A stretch of DNA of 64,000 nucleotides from Paenibacillus radicibacter. Lineage in GTDB: Bacteria; Bacillota; Bacilli; Paenibacillales; NBRC-103111. The stretch covers positions 1 through 64,000 of the forward strand of contig NZ_JANQBC010000001.1 in the NCBI RefSeq assembly GCF_024721995.1, read 5' to 3'. Under the pieces are notes generated by a model, which saw only the letters and a list, made by a program, of their open reading frames with translations, was not told the DNA's origin and made no database searches. Positions 49,557 to 58,404 of the stretch are shown one piece after another (within the stretch, counting starts at the first letter, position 1; the number at the start of each line of letters is the position of its first letter). The translations under genes were made by a program, and so were the position numbers.

Positions 49557-51005
49557 TTACATCATGGTTTTCGGTATATCGGAGCTGACTTGTTTAGGTG
49601 AACGGATGAATAGCAATGCGATTATTGCACCTGCTAAGGCGACGATTCCTGCCCATAAGAATGCTGCTTGAAAACCACTATTCAGTGCTGCCGCAGGGTC
49701 ACTACCTGCCTGTGAAGCTGTTGTAGTTGCAGCAATCGCAACCATGATCGCTAAGCTGATAGCTGATCCAATCTGATAGCTCGTATTTGCTAAACCTGAT
49801 GCAAGTCCTGCTTCCTCTGGCTTGGCACCTGACATCGCAGCCATCATCGATGGAATGTAAGCGAGTGACATGCCAAGCGCTCCGAGTAGTGAGGCAGGCA
49901 GCACATTCGCAAGAAAATTACCGTCAACTGGTGTGTAATTGGAGAACACGATCATAGAGCCGCCAAGCGCAAGAAGACCAATCACAATATTCGCTTTCAT
50001 GCCTAATTTGGCGATTAACTTACCTGTGATGACAATCATAAAGATTGCAATTAGGATGGTCATTGGGAGTAAGGCTACCCCACCTGTAAATGCTGAAAAT
50101 TGAAGTACTTGCTGCATGTAGAGATTGAGGAAATACCACAGTGGAATCCATCCACCTGATAACAGGATAAGCGCAAGGTTACCTGCAGCAAGATTGGGTA
50201 CTTTGAATATTCGAAGTGGAACAAGTGGTTCTTTCTTAACGGCTTGCACAAAGAGGAAGAGAATAAATAATGCGATACCAGAGATTAGGGTCCATATAGT
50301 CGTCGGTGCCCCCCATCCGTTCTGTTCTGCAGTGACAATTCCGTACACAACGAGCACCAATGCTGCTGTTACAAATATGGAACCGATGATATCAATACTG
50401 CCTTTTCCACGTGTTCCCTTCGCAAGAAGCTTAGGTGCTAACAGTAAGGCAATAATACCAACTGGAACATTAATGAGGAACGTCCATTCCCAGCTCAGCC
50501 ATTGCGTAATCACACCTCCTAAGAACACACCAGCAGATCCACCTGCAGCAGCAGAAGCTCCCCAGAATCCCAATGCCTTGCCGAGTTCCTTCGGATTACC
50601 ACTAAAGAGCATCATCACAATCGTTAAGGCAGATGGAGCAATGAGGGCAGAGCCGAATCCCTGTAATGCACGACCGACATTAAGCGCAGTATCGTTCCAT
50701 GCGAGACCTGCAAGTAGAGATGCTGCCGTCAAGATAAGAAATCCCCACATGAACATACGCTTTTGACCATAAAGATCAGATAAACGACCACCAAGAAGTA
50801 ACAAACCACCGAAGAAAATCACATATGCATTAAACACCCACTGCAAGCTTTCTTGTGAATATCCCAGAGCTTCCTTTATCGCGGGTAAGGCAACACCAAT
50901 AATAGATGTATCCATGATTACCATAAAATTTGCAAGGCATAACAGTGCAAGTGCCTTCCAGCGTCTTGGGTCAGCCCCTGATGAACTTTGTGCTTGTGTT
51001 GACAT
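49557..51005 (-). CDS. MFS multidrug exporter, DHA2 (14-TM) family
   Basis: A 482-residue proton-driven exporter with about 14 membrane segments. DHA2 landmarks are LANFMVIMDTSIIGVALPAI (motif D1), GGRLSDLYGQKRMF (motif A) and GRALQGFGSALIAPSAL (motif C/B region). Relatives are EmrB, QacA and LmrB. The start at 51005 (MSTQAQSSSG) follows GGAG by 9 bases; the longer frame from 51062 lies upstream of that site. Confidence 0.9.
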   Translation of the reverse strand: MSTQAQSSSGADPRRWKALALLCLANFMVIMDTSIIGVALPAIKEALGYSQESLQWVFNAYVIFFGGLLLLGGRLSDLYGQKRMFMWGFLILTAASLLAGLAWNDTALNVGRALQGFGSALIAPSALTIVMMLFSGNPKELGKALGFWGASAAAGGSAGVFLGGVITQWLSWEWTFLINVPVGIIALLLAPKLLAKGTRGKGSIDIIGSIFVTAALVLVVYGIVTAEQNGWGAPTTIWTLISGIALFILFLFVQAVKKEPLVPLRIFKVPNLAAGNLALILLSGGWIPLWYFLNLYMQQVLQFSAFTGGVALLPMTILIAIFMIVITGKLIAKLGMKANIVIGLLALGGSMIVFSNYTPVDGNFLANVLPASLLGALGMSLAYIPSMMAAMSGAKPEEAGLASGLANTSYQIGSAISLAIMVAIAATTTASQAGSDPAAALNSGFQAAFLWAGIVALAGAIIALLFIRSPKQVSSDIPKTMM

Positions 51006-51116
51006 TCCATTCACTCCTCTACATGAAATCCCCGGTTCTTCACTTTCACACCTATACGTCACGGCCGTCCATTAAACGATAGGAATTTCCGAAAATTACC
51101 AACTAACCTCAATCGA

Positions 51117-51146
51117 ATAGTACACCCCCCTACCCTATATTGTCAA
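51117..51146 (-). promoter_or_regulatory. Promoter of the DHA2 exporter gene
   Basis: TTGACA (51146-51141) and TACTAT (51122-51117) are 18 bases apart, with a G-rich spacer (GGGTAGGGGGG). The leader downstream also has the palindrome ACGGCCGT at 51061. Confidence 0.6.
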
Positions 51147-51192
51147 GTGGTAAAATTCACTTTTCGTTAAAAAAATTTTAACCGCTCAAATG

Positions 51193-51243
51193 ACAAAGAA
51201 CCCGTGAGACAAACACCTGTTTAGTGTCTTTCTCACGGGTTCT
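51193..51243 (-). terminator. Terminator of the nrdD-nrdG operon
   Basis: AGAACCCGTGAGA and TCTCACGGGTTCT form a 13-bp stem, with TTTGTC after it on the minus strand. Confidence 0.8.
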
Positions 51244-51251
51244 ATCCTTTA

Positions 51252-51752
51252 CTAGCACACTACTAATTCAATATGTTCTTTAGCCAAGCTTTTGGTAACA
51301 TCAATGATTCGCTGATTTCGACTCCCGCGGAAGGCTAACGTCAAGTCCTTCTGCTTTTCTTCGAAGCGTCCATCAACTAGCACATCACATAGAGTGAGTA
51401 GTTCATGCATCTTCTCATCAGCCATGATTTCTTCGTACGTGAAACCACTATACGCCCATACATTTTTCGTGCTGCATTCCCGACGAAACTGCTGAACGAA
51501 TGGGATTAACTCACTTGCGGAGAAGAACGGATCTCCCCCACAAAATGTAATGCCATCTACAAGCGGATTATGTTTAATGTCATTAATGATCTCTAATTGT
51601 TTGCGTTCATCAAAAGGTTCACCGAGCTCAAAGTTCCACGATTCCGGATTAAAGCATCCCTTGCAGCGATGACGGCAGCCGCTAATAAAGATCACCGATC
51701 GAATCCCTAAACCTTCGTTAATGCTTTCCCGATAGTAACCGCACAGATTCAT
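51252..51752 (-). CDS. nrdG: Anaerobic ribonucleoside-triphosphate reductase activating protein NrdG
   Basis: A 166-residue radical SAM activase that installs the glycyl radical on NrdD. The 4Fe-4S cysteines are in GCRHRCKGCFN, followed by the SAM-binding FCGGDPFFSASEL. The start at 51752 (MNLCGYYRES) overlaps the nrdD stop in an ATGA, so translation is coupled. Codons back to 51890 are in frame but inside nrdD. Confidence 0.94.
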   Translation of the reverse strand: MNLCGYYRESINEGLGIRSVIFISGCRHRCKGCFNPESWNFELGEPFDERKQLEIINDIKHNPLVDGITFCGGDPFFSASELIPFVQQFRRECSTKNVWAYSGFTYEEIMADEKMHELLTLCDVLVDGRFEEKQKDLTLAFRGSRNQRIIDVTKSLAKEHIELVVC

Positions 51753-53962
51753 AAATGTTTGACGCGATCTCTTACTTCCGCTTGCTTCGCGGAATTGAAT
51801 CGCTCTGTGTAGGAACCTGTAAGATAACCCGTTACGCGGCGCAATCTGCTGAACGTATGATCTGCTTCGGATGCCGCACAATTCGGGCAAGCATCTCCAA
51901 TAACACCTTCATAACCGCATGCTGGGCAGCGATCAATCGGATGATTTACGGAGAAGTAGCTAATGTTCTGCTGCAGTGCATACTGTACAATTTTGCGGAA
52001 TGCATCTAAGTTATTACGCGCATTGCCATCTAACTCCACATATGAGATCGCTCCCGCGTTACACAGCTCATGGAATGGTGCTTCAAGCTCTATCTTCTTC
52101 GCTGCTGAGATGTCATAGTACACCGGTACGTGGAAGGAGTTCGTGTAATATTCACGATCTGTTACCCCTTCAATTGTACCGAATAACTTGTTGTCGGATT
52201 TAACGAACTTACCTGCAAGACCTTCTGCCGGTGTTGCAAATAGTGTCACATTCAAGTCATGCTCTTCTGCCCACTTATCGCAATGCTCACGCATCACACG
52301 AATTAGTTCAACTGCTTTCTCGTATACAGCTGCATCTTGACCGTGATGCTTGCCATACATCGCCTTCATGCACTCTGCAAGTCCAATGAAACCAATGGAA
52401 ATGGAACCATGCTTGATCAGCTCTCGAACTTGATCATGAGGACGAAGTGTGCGCCCATCCTTCCATACACCTTCACGCATCATGAAGTCGGATGCTTTCG
52501 CTTTCTGCACTGCTTGCAATTCGAATCGGTGGAATAGTCCTGTTAATGCGGCTTCCATCGATTCGATAAGCGCAGCTTTTAAACCTGCTTCATCAGGTGC
52601 AGTACGGTTATTGCTGTAAATCCCATTTTCCAAGCCAAGACGAACAAGGTTAATGGTGTTAAATGATAAGTTGCCTTTACCTGATAGATGATTCCAACCG
52701 AAGCGATCTCCGATGTTGCGTGTGCGGCAGCCCATTGTTGCAAACTCGGTGTCTGGGTCGCCTTCCACATAATACTGCAAGTTAAATGGTGCATCTACGT
52801 TCGCAAAGTTCGGATACAGGCGCTTGGACGAGCACTCGATGGATTTCAAGAACAAATCATAGTTCGGATCTTCAGGTGAAGTGTTAACACCATTCTTACA
52901 TTTGAAAATTTGCTGCGGGAAGATCGGTGTCTCCCCATTACCTAGACCACGAATTGTGGAGTCCAATAGAGCTGAGATTACAAGTCTACCTTCAGGCGAT
53001 GTACATGTTCCATAGTTAACCGAACTGAACGGAATTTGCCCACCTGCGCGGCTACTCATCGTATTCAAGTTGTGAATCATACTCTCTGCCGCTTGGTACG
53101 TCTCATTCACTGTTTCGATATAAGCAAATTCATAGGCTTTTGGATAATTCGTCATGAGCCATTCGTTCTCGATGTGAACATTCGTTAATTCCACTTCAAG
53201 TCCTGTTCGCTCAGACTCGATGTACTTTTGCGCTTTCTTAAAGTGCTTGATGAATGACTTACCGACGAAAGGTGCTAGATCGTGATCGATCATGTTGCCG
53301 CTTACCCCACCGTACTGCGCATTCTGTTGATTCTGGAAAATAATCGCGACAAGCGCTGCCGCTGTCATAATTGATTGCGGAGGTCGAATCGTCCCGTTGC
53401 TTGTGTGAAATCCTTCACGTAACAACCTGCCGAAAGGAATGAAAATGCAGTTTGTCGTCCCTAGAATGTATTGATCCAAGTCATGAATGTACACTTTGTT
53501 CTGATCAGATGCTTCAAGCACTTGCTTCGGAAGTTCGAATCGGGCTTGCCACTTGGAGAACTCGGAACCAAACTTGGACATTTTCCCTGAGAAGCTCTCC
53601 CCATTCAAATTCGCATTCTCGCGAAGAAGATCCATGTCACGCGTGTCGACAATGTCTTTACCGATATTGAATAACTGAGAACGTTTCTCTCGCTCCTCGG
53701 TACGTTTCTGGCGGTACAGGACGTATGCTTTGGCAACATCCTTGCGTGGACTCGCCATTAACTCGTTCTCTACCTGATCTTGAATCTGTTCAACGGAAAT
53801 GGAATCTACCGTAGATTCTAAGACTGTATGAATGCTCGAAGCAATCGCTTTGCAAAGCTCTATATTTACGTTACCTGTTTCTTTCATTGCGTTCTCAATT
53901 GCAGTAATGATTCGCTGCGTTTCGAATGGTACTTGTGTACCGTCTCTCTTGATAATTACCAT
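51749..53962 (-). CDS. nrdD: Anaerobic ribonucleoside-triphosphate reductase NrdD
   Basis: A class III ribonucleotide reductase of 737 residues that makes deoxynucleotides without oxygen. It has an N-terminal ATP-cone (residues 1-95, VIIKRDGTQVPFETQRI) for allosteric control, active-site cysteines in the barrel (GTCTSPEGR, FATMGCRTRN), a zinc site RCPACGY ... DACPNCAA, and the glycyl-radical loop RRVTGYLTGSYTERFN near the C-terminus. It is controlled, to judge from the upstream region, by NrdR. Confidence 0.95.
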   Translation of the reverse strand: MVIIKRDGTQVPFETQRIITAIENAMKETGNVNIELCKAIASSIHTVLESTVDSISVEQIQDQVENELMASPRKDVAKAYVLYRQKRTEEREKRSQLFNIGKDIVDTRDMDLLRENANLNGESFSGKMSKFGSEFSKWQARFELPKQVLEASDQNKVYIHDLDQYILGTTNCIFIPFGRLLREGFHTSNGTIRPPQSIMTAAALVAIIFQNQQNAQYGGVSGNMIDHDLAPFVGKSFIKHFKKAQKYIESERTGLEVELTNVHIENEWLMTNYPKAYEFAYIETVNETYQAAESMIHNLNTMSSRAGGQIPFSSVNYGTCTSPEGRLVISALLDSTIRGLGNGETPIFPQQIFKCKNGVNTSPEDPNYDLFLKSIECSSKRLYPNFANVDAPFNLQYYVEGDPDTEFATMGCRTRNIGDRFGWNHLSGKGNLSFNTINLVRLGLENGIYSNNRTAPDEAGLKAALIESMEAALTGLFHRFELQAVQKAKASDFMMREGVWKDGRTLRPHDQVRELIKHGSISIGFIGLAECMKAMYGKHHGQDAAVYEKAVELIRVMREHCDKWAEEHDLNVTLFATPAEGLAGKFVKSDNKLFGTIEGVTDREYYTNSFHVPVYYDISAAKKIELEAPFHELCNAGAISYVELDGNARNNLDAFRKIVQYALQQNISYFSVNHPIDRCPACGYEGVIGDACPNCAASEADHTFSRLRRVTGYLTGSYTERFNSAKQAEVRDRVKHL

Positions 53963-54003
53963 ATCTATAACCTCTTTTCTATTGTATGAAAATGGGTCTA
54001 TCT

Positions 54004-54019
54004 ATACAATATGTAGTTA
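54004..54019. promoter_or_regulatory. NrdR box 1 upstream of nrdD
   Basis: ATACAATATGTAGTTA matches the NrdR consensus ACACWATATCTWGTGT at 12 of 16 positions and lies about 40 bases before the nrdD start. Confidence 0.6.
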
Positions 54020-54034
54020 CACAAGAAAAGAATA

Positions 54035-54050
54035 TATCAATATATTGTTA
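54035..54050. promoter_or_regulatory. NrdR box 2 upstream of nrdD
   Basis: TAACAATATATTGATA (minus strand) is a weaker match. Its centre is exactly 31 bases from that of box 1, the three-turn spacing known for paired NrdR sites. Confidence 0.5.
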
Positions 54051-54097
54051 TCGAGTCTGTGAGAAAATTAACAACAGGCAAGCATGTAAACACCTAA

Positions 54098-54141
54098 TAA
54101 AACAGACCTTCCTCCCTCTATTTGGAGGGCAAAAGGTCCGT
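54098..54141 (-). terminator. Terminator of the small hypothetical gene
   Basis: On the minus strand GGACCTT ... CCCTC, loop CAAATA, GAGGG ... AAGGTC form a two-part stem followed by TGTTTTATT. Confidence 0.7.
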
Positions 54142-54161
54142 CTATGTACGACATGATTATA

Positions 54162-54440
54162 TTAATCTTCAGCTTGTTCAAGCTTGTCCAACGCGGTTTT
54201 TACGAGTAAATCAAACAGCTCGTCATTCTCTTCAATTTCCTCTTCAACATCCATAATATTTTCTTCAGGGCCGGACTCTTTGGAATAATTTAAAGCATAA
54301 TTCCATTCTTTGCCCTTCCTGCTTTTTTGAAGTGTAATTTCATAAGGTGCAGGGTGTCCTTCTACGGAAAACTCTACGTGACCAACGTAACCTTCTTCTC
54401 TCGTAAAGCTCATATCTGCTTGCTGGATTGTAATTTGCAT
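54162..54440 (-). CDS. Hypothetical protein, acidic C-terminus
   Basis: A 92-residue protein I do not recognise. The first 65 residues look like an antiparallel beta-sheet (QITIQQADMSFTRE, HVEFSVEGHPAPYEITLQ, EWNYALNYSKE), and the last 30 are strongly acidic (MDVEEEIEENDELF) and helical. Start ATG 54440 lies 10 bases after AGAGG; codons up to 54479 are in frame. It has its own terminator, so it is a single-gene unit. Confidence 0.65.
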   Translation of the reverse strand: MQITIQQADMSFTREEGYVGHVEFSVEGHPAPYEITLQKSRKGKEWNYALNYSKESGPEENIMDVEEEIEENDELFDLLVKTALDKLEQAED

Positions 54441-54526
54441 GTGTTTGTGTCCTCTTTTCCAACCTATTAAGTGGTTCATATCATCATGTTACTGAAAAGC
54501 TTGAGGAAAGACAAGTTTATATGGGA

Positions 54527-54558
54527 CAAAAAAAGGGACAAGCGCATGCCTGTCCCCT
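54527..54558 (-). terminator. Terminator of xpt-pbuX
   Basis: On the minus strand GGGACA and TGTCCC pair around a 10-base loop, followed by TTTTTTTG. Confidence 0.8.
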
Positions 54559-54585
54559 CATAATGAATAATTTATGATTGCTGGA

Positions 54586-55920
54586 TTAGCTAACCGCCTC
54601 AACTGTTGCTTTTACTTGAGTGGTTTCTTTCGGCTGCTCCGCAGCTTCTTTTTTGCCAAATACGTTAAACAATAAGTTCAAGGCAATCGCTGTAAAGCTT
54701 CCTGCTACGATGCCGTTGTCTGTAAGGATCTGAACACTTGTAGGTAAAGATGCGAACAATCCTGGAACAACAGTTACGCCTAGACCCATTGCAACGGAAC
54801 AAGCGATAATGAGCAAGTTCTCGTGACGGTTCATATCAACCTGTGAACCCAACATAGAAATTCCGGAGGATACCACCATGCCGAACATCGCGATCATTGC
54901 ACCACCGAGTACGGACGTTGGGATTAACGTCGTCAGTGCAGCAATCTTAGGGGCGAAGCCAAGAATGACAAGAATGACACCCGCAGCAACGATGACGCGG
55001 CGTGATTTGATCTTACTCATCTGTACTAAGCCTACATTTTGCGAATAAGTCGTGTATGGGAAGGAATTAAAGATACCGCCAACCATAATAGCTAGTCCCT
55101 CAGCACGATAACCTTTCGCTAGGTCATCTGAAGTTAGCTTACGATCACATATCCGACCGAGTGCCATGAATACACCTGTGGATTCCGCAACACTCACGAC
55201 TGCAACTAAGATCATCGTTATGATGGGTGCAATCTCAAATGTCGGTGTACCGAAATAGAATGGCTGAATGCCGTGTACCCAATCCGCCGCGTACAGATCA
55301 TGTAAATCCACTTTCCCCATCGACCATGCAACGAATGTACCGAGTACAAGGCCGATCAAGATGGAGATAGCACGCAAGAAACCTTTAGCAAAGCGATTCA
55401 TGAGAATGATGAATAGTAGAACGCCGAAACCTAACATTAAATTCTCTGGACTACCAAAGTCCTCTGCACCATGACCACCACCCAGGTCAGTTAACGCTAC
55501 TGGAATGAGTGTTACCCCAATAACGGTTACAACAGAGCCCGTAACAACAGGTGGGAAGAAACGAATTAATTTACCGAAGAAGCCTGCGAAGATGGCTACA
55601 AACAAGCCAGACGCGATAATAGCACCATAGATGGCAGGCATGCCGTACTTATTACCGATAGCGATCATCGGTGCTACCGCTTGAAAGGCACAACCGAGCA
55701 CAACGGGAAGTCCGATACCGAAGAAGCGATTTTTCCACACTTGCAGCAATGTAGCAACACCGCACATTAAGAGGTCAATCGCAATGAGATACGTAAGTTG
55801 AGTCTGCGTTAACCCTAGTTGTGCACCAACGATTAGCGGTACAATGACTGCACCGGCATACATTGCAAGTACGTGCTGTAATCCTAAGGATAGCGTCTGG
55901 AGTGAATTCTTCGGCTGCAT
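54586..55920 (-). CDS. pbuX: Xanthine permease PbuX (NCS2 family)
   Basis: A 444-residue purine permease with about 14 membrane segments. NCS2 signatures are GLQHVLAMYAGAVIVPLIVG at the N-terminus and the substrate-site motif in VAESTGVFMALGRICDRKL, followed by GIFNSFPYTTYSQNVGLVQMS. It starts 1 base after the xpt stop codon, giving the classical xpt-pbuX operon under a purine riboswitch. Confidence 0.94.
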   Translation of the reverse strand: MQPKNSLQTLSLGLQHVLAMYAGAVIVPLIVGAQLGLTQTQLTYLIAIDLLMCGVATLLQVWKNRFFGIGLPVVLGCAFQAVAPMIAIGNKYGMPAIYGAIIASGLFVAIFAGFFGKLIRFFPPVVTGSVVTVIGVTLIPVALTDLGGGHGAEDFGSPENLMLGFGVLLFIILMNRFAKGFLRAISILIGLVLGTFVAWSMGKVDLHDLYAADWVHGIQPFYFGTPTFEIAPIITMILVAVVSVAESTGVFMALGRICDRKLTSDDLAKGYRAEGLAIMVGGIFNSFPYTTYSQNVGLVQMSKIKSRRVIVAAGVILVILGFAPKIAALTTLIPTSVLGGAMIAMFGMVVSSGISMLGSQVDMNRHENLLIIACSVAMGLGVTVVPGLFASLPTSVQILTDNGIVAGSFTAIALNLLFNVFGKKEAAEQPKETTQVKATVEAVS

Positions 55921-55921
55921 C

Positions 55922-56551
<630 letters not shown>

Positions 56552-56616
56552 TTATGTTTCGTTGACTAGTATGGACGACGCTAGATTCTTTTATAGGAGG
56601 AAGTATTTGGTTGGAT

Positions 56617-56676
56617 ACAAAAAGGCTTAACCCTCTGGCAGCTGCAATTGCAGTCCAAGAAGATCAAGCCTCTCAT
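56617..56676 (-). terminator. Riboswitch-controlled terminator upstream of xpt
   Basis: On the minus strand GAGGCTT ... TCTTGG pairs with CCAGAG ... AAGCCT around a TGCAATTGCA inner stem, followed by TTTTTG. It lies between the aptamer and the xpt start codon and is the expected expression platform. Confidence 0.8.
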
Positions 56677-56750
56677 TAACAAGTAACCCTATAACCGTCT
56701 ATGCAGACAGAAATACGGCGTACAAGTATATGACAAATAAGCTCCATCTC

Positions 56751-56816
56751 CTCGTAGTCCGATCATTTCAGGTGATCAGGTAGATACTAGCAGGCCTATT
56801 CCCGCAATTATACGAG
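56751..56816 (-). ncRNA. Purine riboswitch aptamer, guanine/xanthine class
   Basis: Minus-strand RNA: stem P1 CTCGTA/TACGAG, then TATAAT, P2 with TGCGGGA ... CCTGCTA, the conserved TATCTACC junction, P3 with TGATCACCTGAAATGATCGG, and GGACTACGAG. The specificity-determining pyrimidine (position 74 of the Bacillus xpt aptamer) is C at 56757, which selects guanine or hypoxanthine over adenine. Ligand binding should favour the terminator and turn off xpt-pbuX. Confidence 0.92.
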
Positions 56817-56905
56817 TCAATCGTTACACTAAAATATAAAAGGGATTATAACAAATTATGGAGCTATTTAACTAGTGGAAATTTCATACATTCATCGGGA
56901 TTCTC

Positions 56906-57397
56906 TTATTTCTTAAGTAGCATATTAATAACAGAGTAGGATGCCACTTGATAATCACGATTGATCTTCGTCACACTATCAGGATGATTACCTACAACAC
57001 CATTTTGCAAGAATACGGTCTTGAAGCCGCGCTCAAGCGCTCCATTGTATGTAAATAAGGCACAATACTCAGCTGCAAAGCCAGCGATAACTACAAGTTC
57101 AACACCTTGGTCACGTAAAATTTGCTCCAAATCTGTCTTCCAGAAGGAATTCGAATACTCTTTATGTACACGAATATCCGATTCTTCAATGTTGATCTGC
57201 GGGATGAATTCAAACTTCGGATTCTCTGCGCCGCCTTCCAATTCTAAATCCTGAACGATAACGACCGGATAACCATACTTGCGGAAATATCCCGATACTT
57301 CGTTAATGTATTCGCTCGCTTGAATGGCACAAGGCATAATATGCTCATGATCTACACACTCAATTTGCATATCAATAATTAAAAAAGCTACTTTCAC
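56906..57397 (-). CDS. Cysteine hydrolase family protein (isochorismatase-like)
   Basis: A 163-residue hydrolase with the catalytic triad Asp9 (LIIDMQ), Lys79 (VHKEYSNSF) and Cys112 (AAEYCALFT), the last preceded by the family's cis-peptide region. Nicotinamidase, isochorismatase and N-carbamoylsarcosine amidase belong here; the metal-binding D-x-H-x-x-H of nicotinamidases is not evident, so a nicotinamidase role is less likely. Substrate unknown. Confidence 0.85.
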   Translation of the reverse strand: MKVAFLIIDMQIECVDHEHIMPCAIQASEYINEVSGYFRKYGYPVVIVQDLELEGGAENPKFEFIPQINIEESDIRVHKEYSNSFWKTDLEQILRDQGVELVVIAGFAAEYCALFTYNGALERGFKTVFLQNGVVGNHPDSVTKINRDYQVASYSVINMLLKK

Positions 57398-57451
57398 TCA
57401 CATTCCCCCAATTAATATATTATTCAAAATATTACCCACCCATTATATAAC

Positions 57452-57486
57452 AAAAACTCCTTCTGATCATAGAAGGAGTTTTTTTA
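57452..57486. terminator. Bidirectional terminator, probably for degV
   Basis: AAAAACTCCTTCT and AGAAGGAGTTTTT form a 13-bp stem with a 6-base loop between the cysteine hydrolase start and the DegV stop. Confidence 0.75.
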
Positions 57487-57497
57487 TTACATATGAA

Positions 57498-58340
57498 TTA
57501 ATACGACACGACGATTGCACCTTCGCCGCCATAAGTACCGATAACCGGACCCATGTTCGCGAAAATGACCTTTTTAAAAGGATATAATTGCAGGACTTGT
57601 TCTGCGAATGCGCGAGCGCGCTCTTCACAATTACCATGTGCAACACCAAGAATGTTTTTCTCAAGATCATGTTTCTTCTCGCCCATAATTTCGATCAAGC
57701 GTTTCATTGCATTTTTCGTTCCGCGAACTTTCTCGTACACATCAACTTTACCTTCTTCATCTGCACGCATGACAAGACGAATATGAAGAACGGAAGCAAT
57801 TGTTCCGCGTACACGGTCTAGACGACCACCCTTAATCACATTCTCAAGCGTCTCTAGACAGAAGAAGATTTTACTTTCAGCAATTAACTTATTGATTTCG
57901 GAAATAATCTCTTGATAAGAAAATCCTTCTTTCGCCATTTCAGCCGCGCGGATAATAAGCCTAGCTTGGCCGACAGAAGCTGTCTTGGTATCAAAGATTT
58001 CAATATTGCCTTTAAAGCCTTCTTCAAGCAACATGTCTTTGCCCATTACAGCGTGACAGTACGTACTGCTAAGCTTGGAAGATGTACAGAACACAAGTGT
58101 ATCTGCATCCTCACCTGCTTCTTTGTAGCGTTGATAAAATTCATATGGAGAAGGACTGGACGTCTTTGGGAGCTCTTTTTCCGTTTTCATACGCTTATAA
58201 AAGTAACTGGAATCCAAGTTGTTAGAAGTGAACTGCTCATGTCCAAAATGAACATAAAGCGGAACTAATGTAATATCATGTTCTTGCAACATTTCTAATG
58301 GTAAATCTGCACAACCGTCTGTAATTATTTTAATTGTCAT
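57498..58340 (-). CDS. DegV family protein (fatty-acid-binding, FakB-like)
   Basis: A 280-residue lipid-binding protein: MTIKIITDGCADLPLEM at the N-terminus (the TDS/TDG segment that contacts the fatty-acid carboxylate), SSPSPYEF, and GGRLDRVRG near residue 168. FakB proteins hold a fatty acid while FakA phosphorylates it; no fakA is in the window. Single gene. Confidence 0.92.
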   Translation of the reverse strand: MTIKIITDGCADLPLEMLQEHDITLVPLYVHFGHEQFTSNNLDSSYFYKRMKTEKELPKTSSPSPYEFYQRYKEAGEDADTLVFCTSSKLSSTYCHAVMGKDMLLEEGFKGNIEIFDTKTASVGQARLIIRAAEMAKEGFSYQEIISEINKLIAESKIFFCLETLENVIKGGRLDRVRGTIASVLHIRLVMRADEEGKVDVYEKVRGTKNAMKRLIEIMGEKKHDLEKNILGVAHGNCEERARAFAEQVLQLYPFKKVIFANMGPVIGTYGGEGAIVVSY

Positions 58341-58404
58341 TGCAATCGACTCGTTTCTTTTCGTTATAGGTCAACCTTGTTAGTCTAACACATGGTACTA
58401 AGTT

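Noticed and set aside
50125-50766. 213-codon plus-strand ORF
   Set aside because: It lies wholly inside the DHA2 exporter gene on the other strand, is proline/serine-rich without domain signature, and is a shadow frame.
56906-57397. Nicotinamidase assignment for the cysteine hydrolase
   Set aside because: The D-K-C triad is present, but the metal-binding Asp/His set of nicotinamidases is not evident, so only the superfamily was named.
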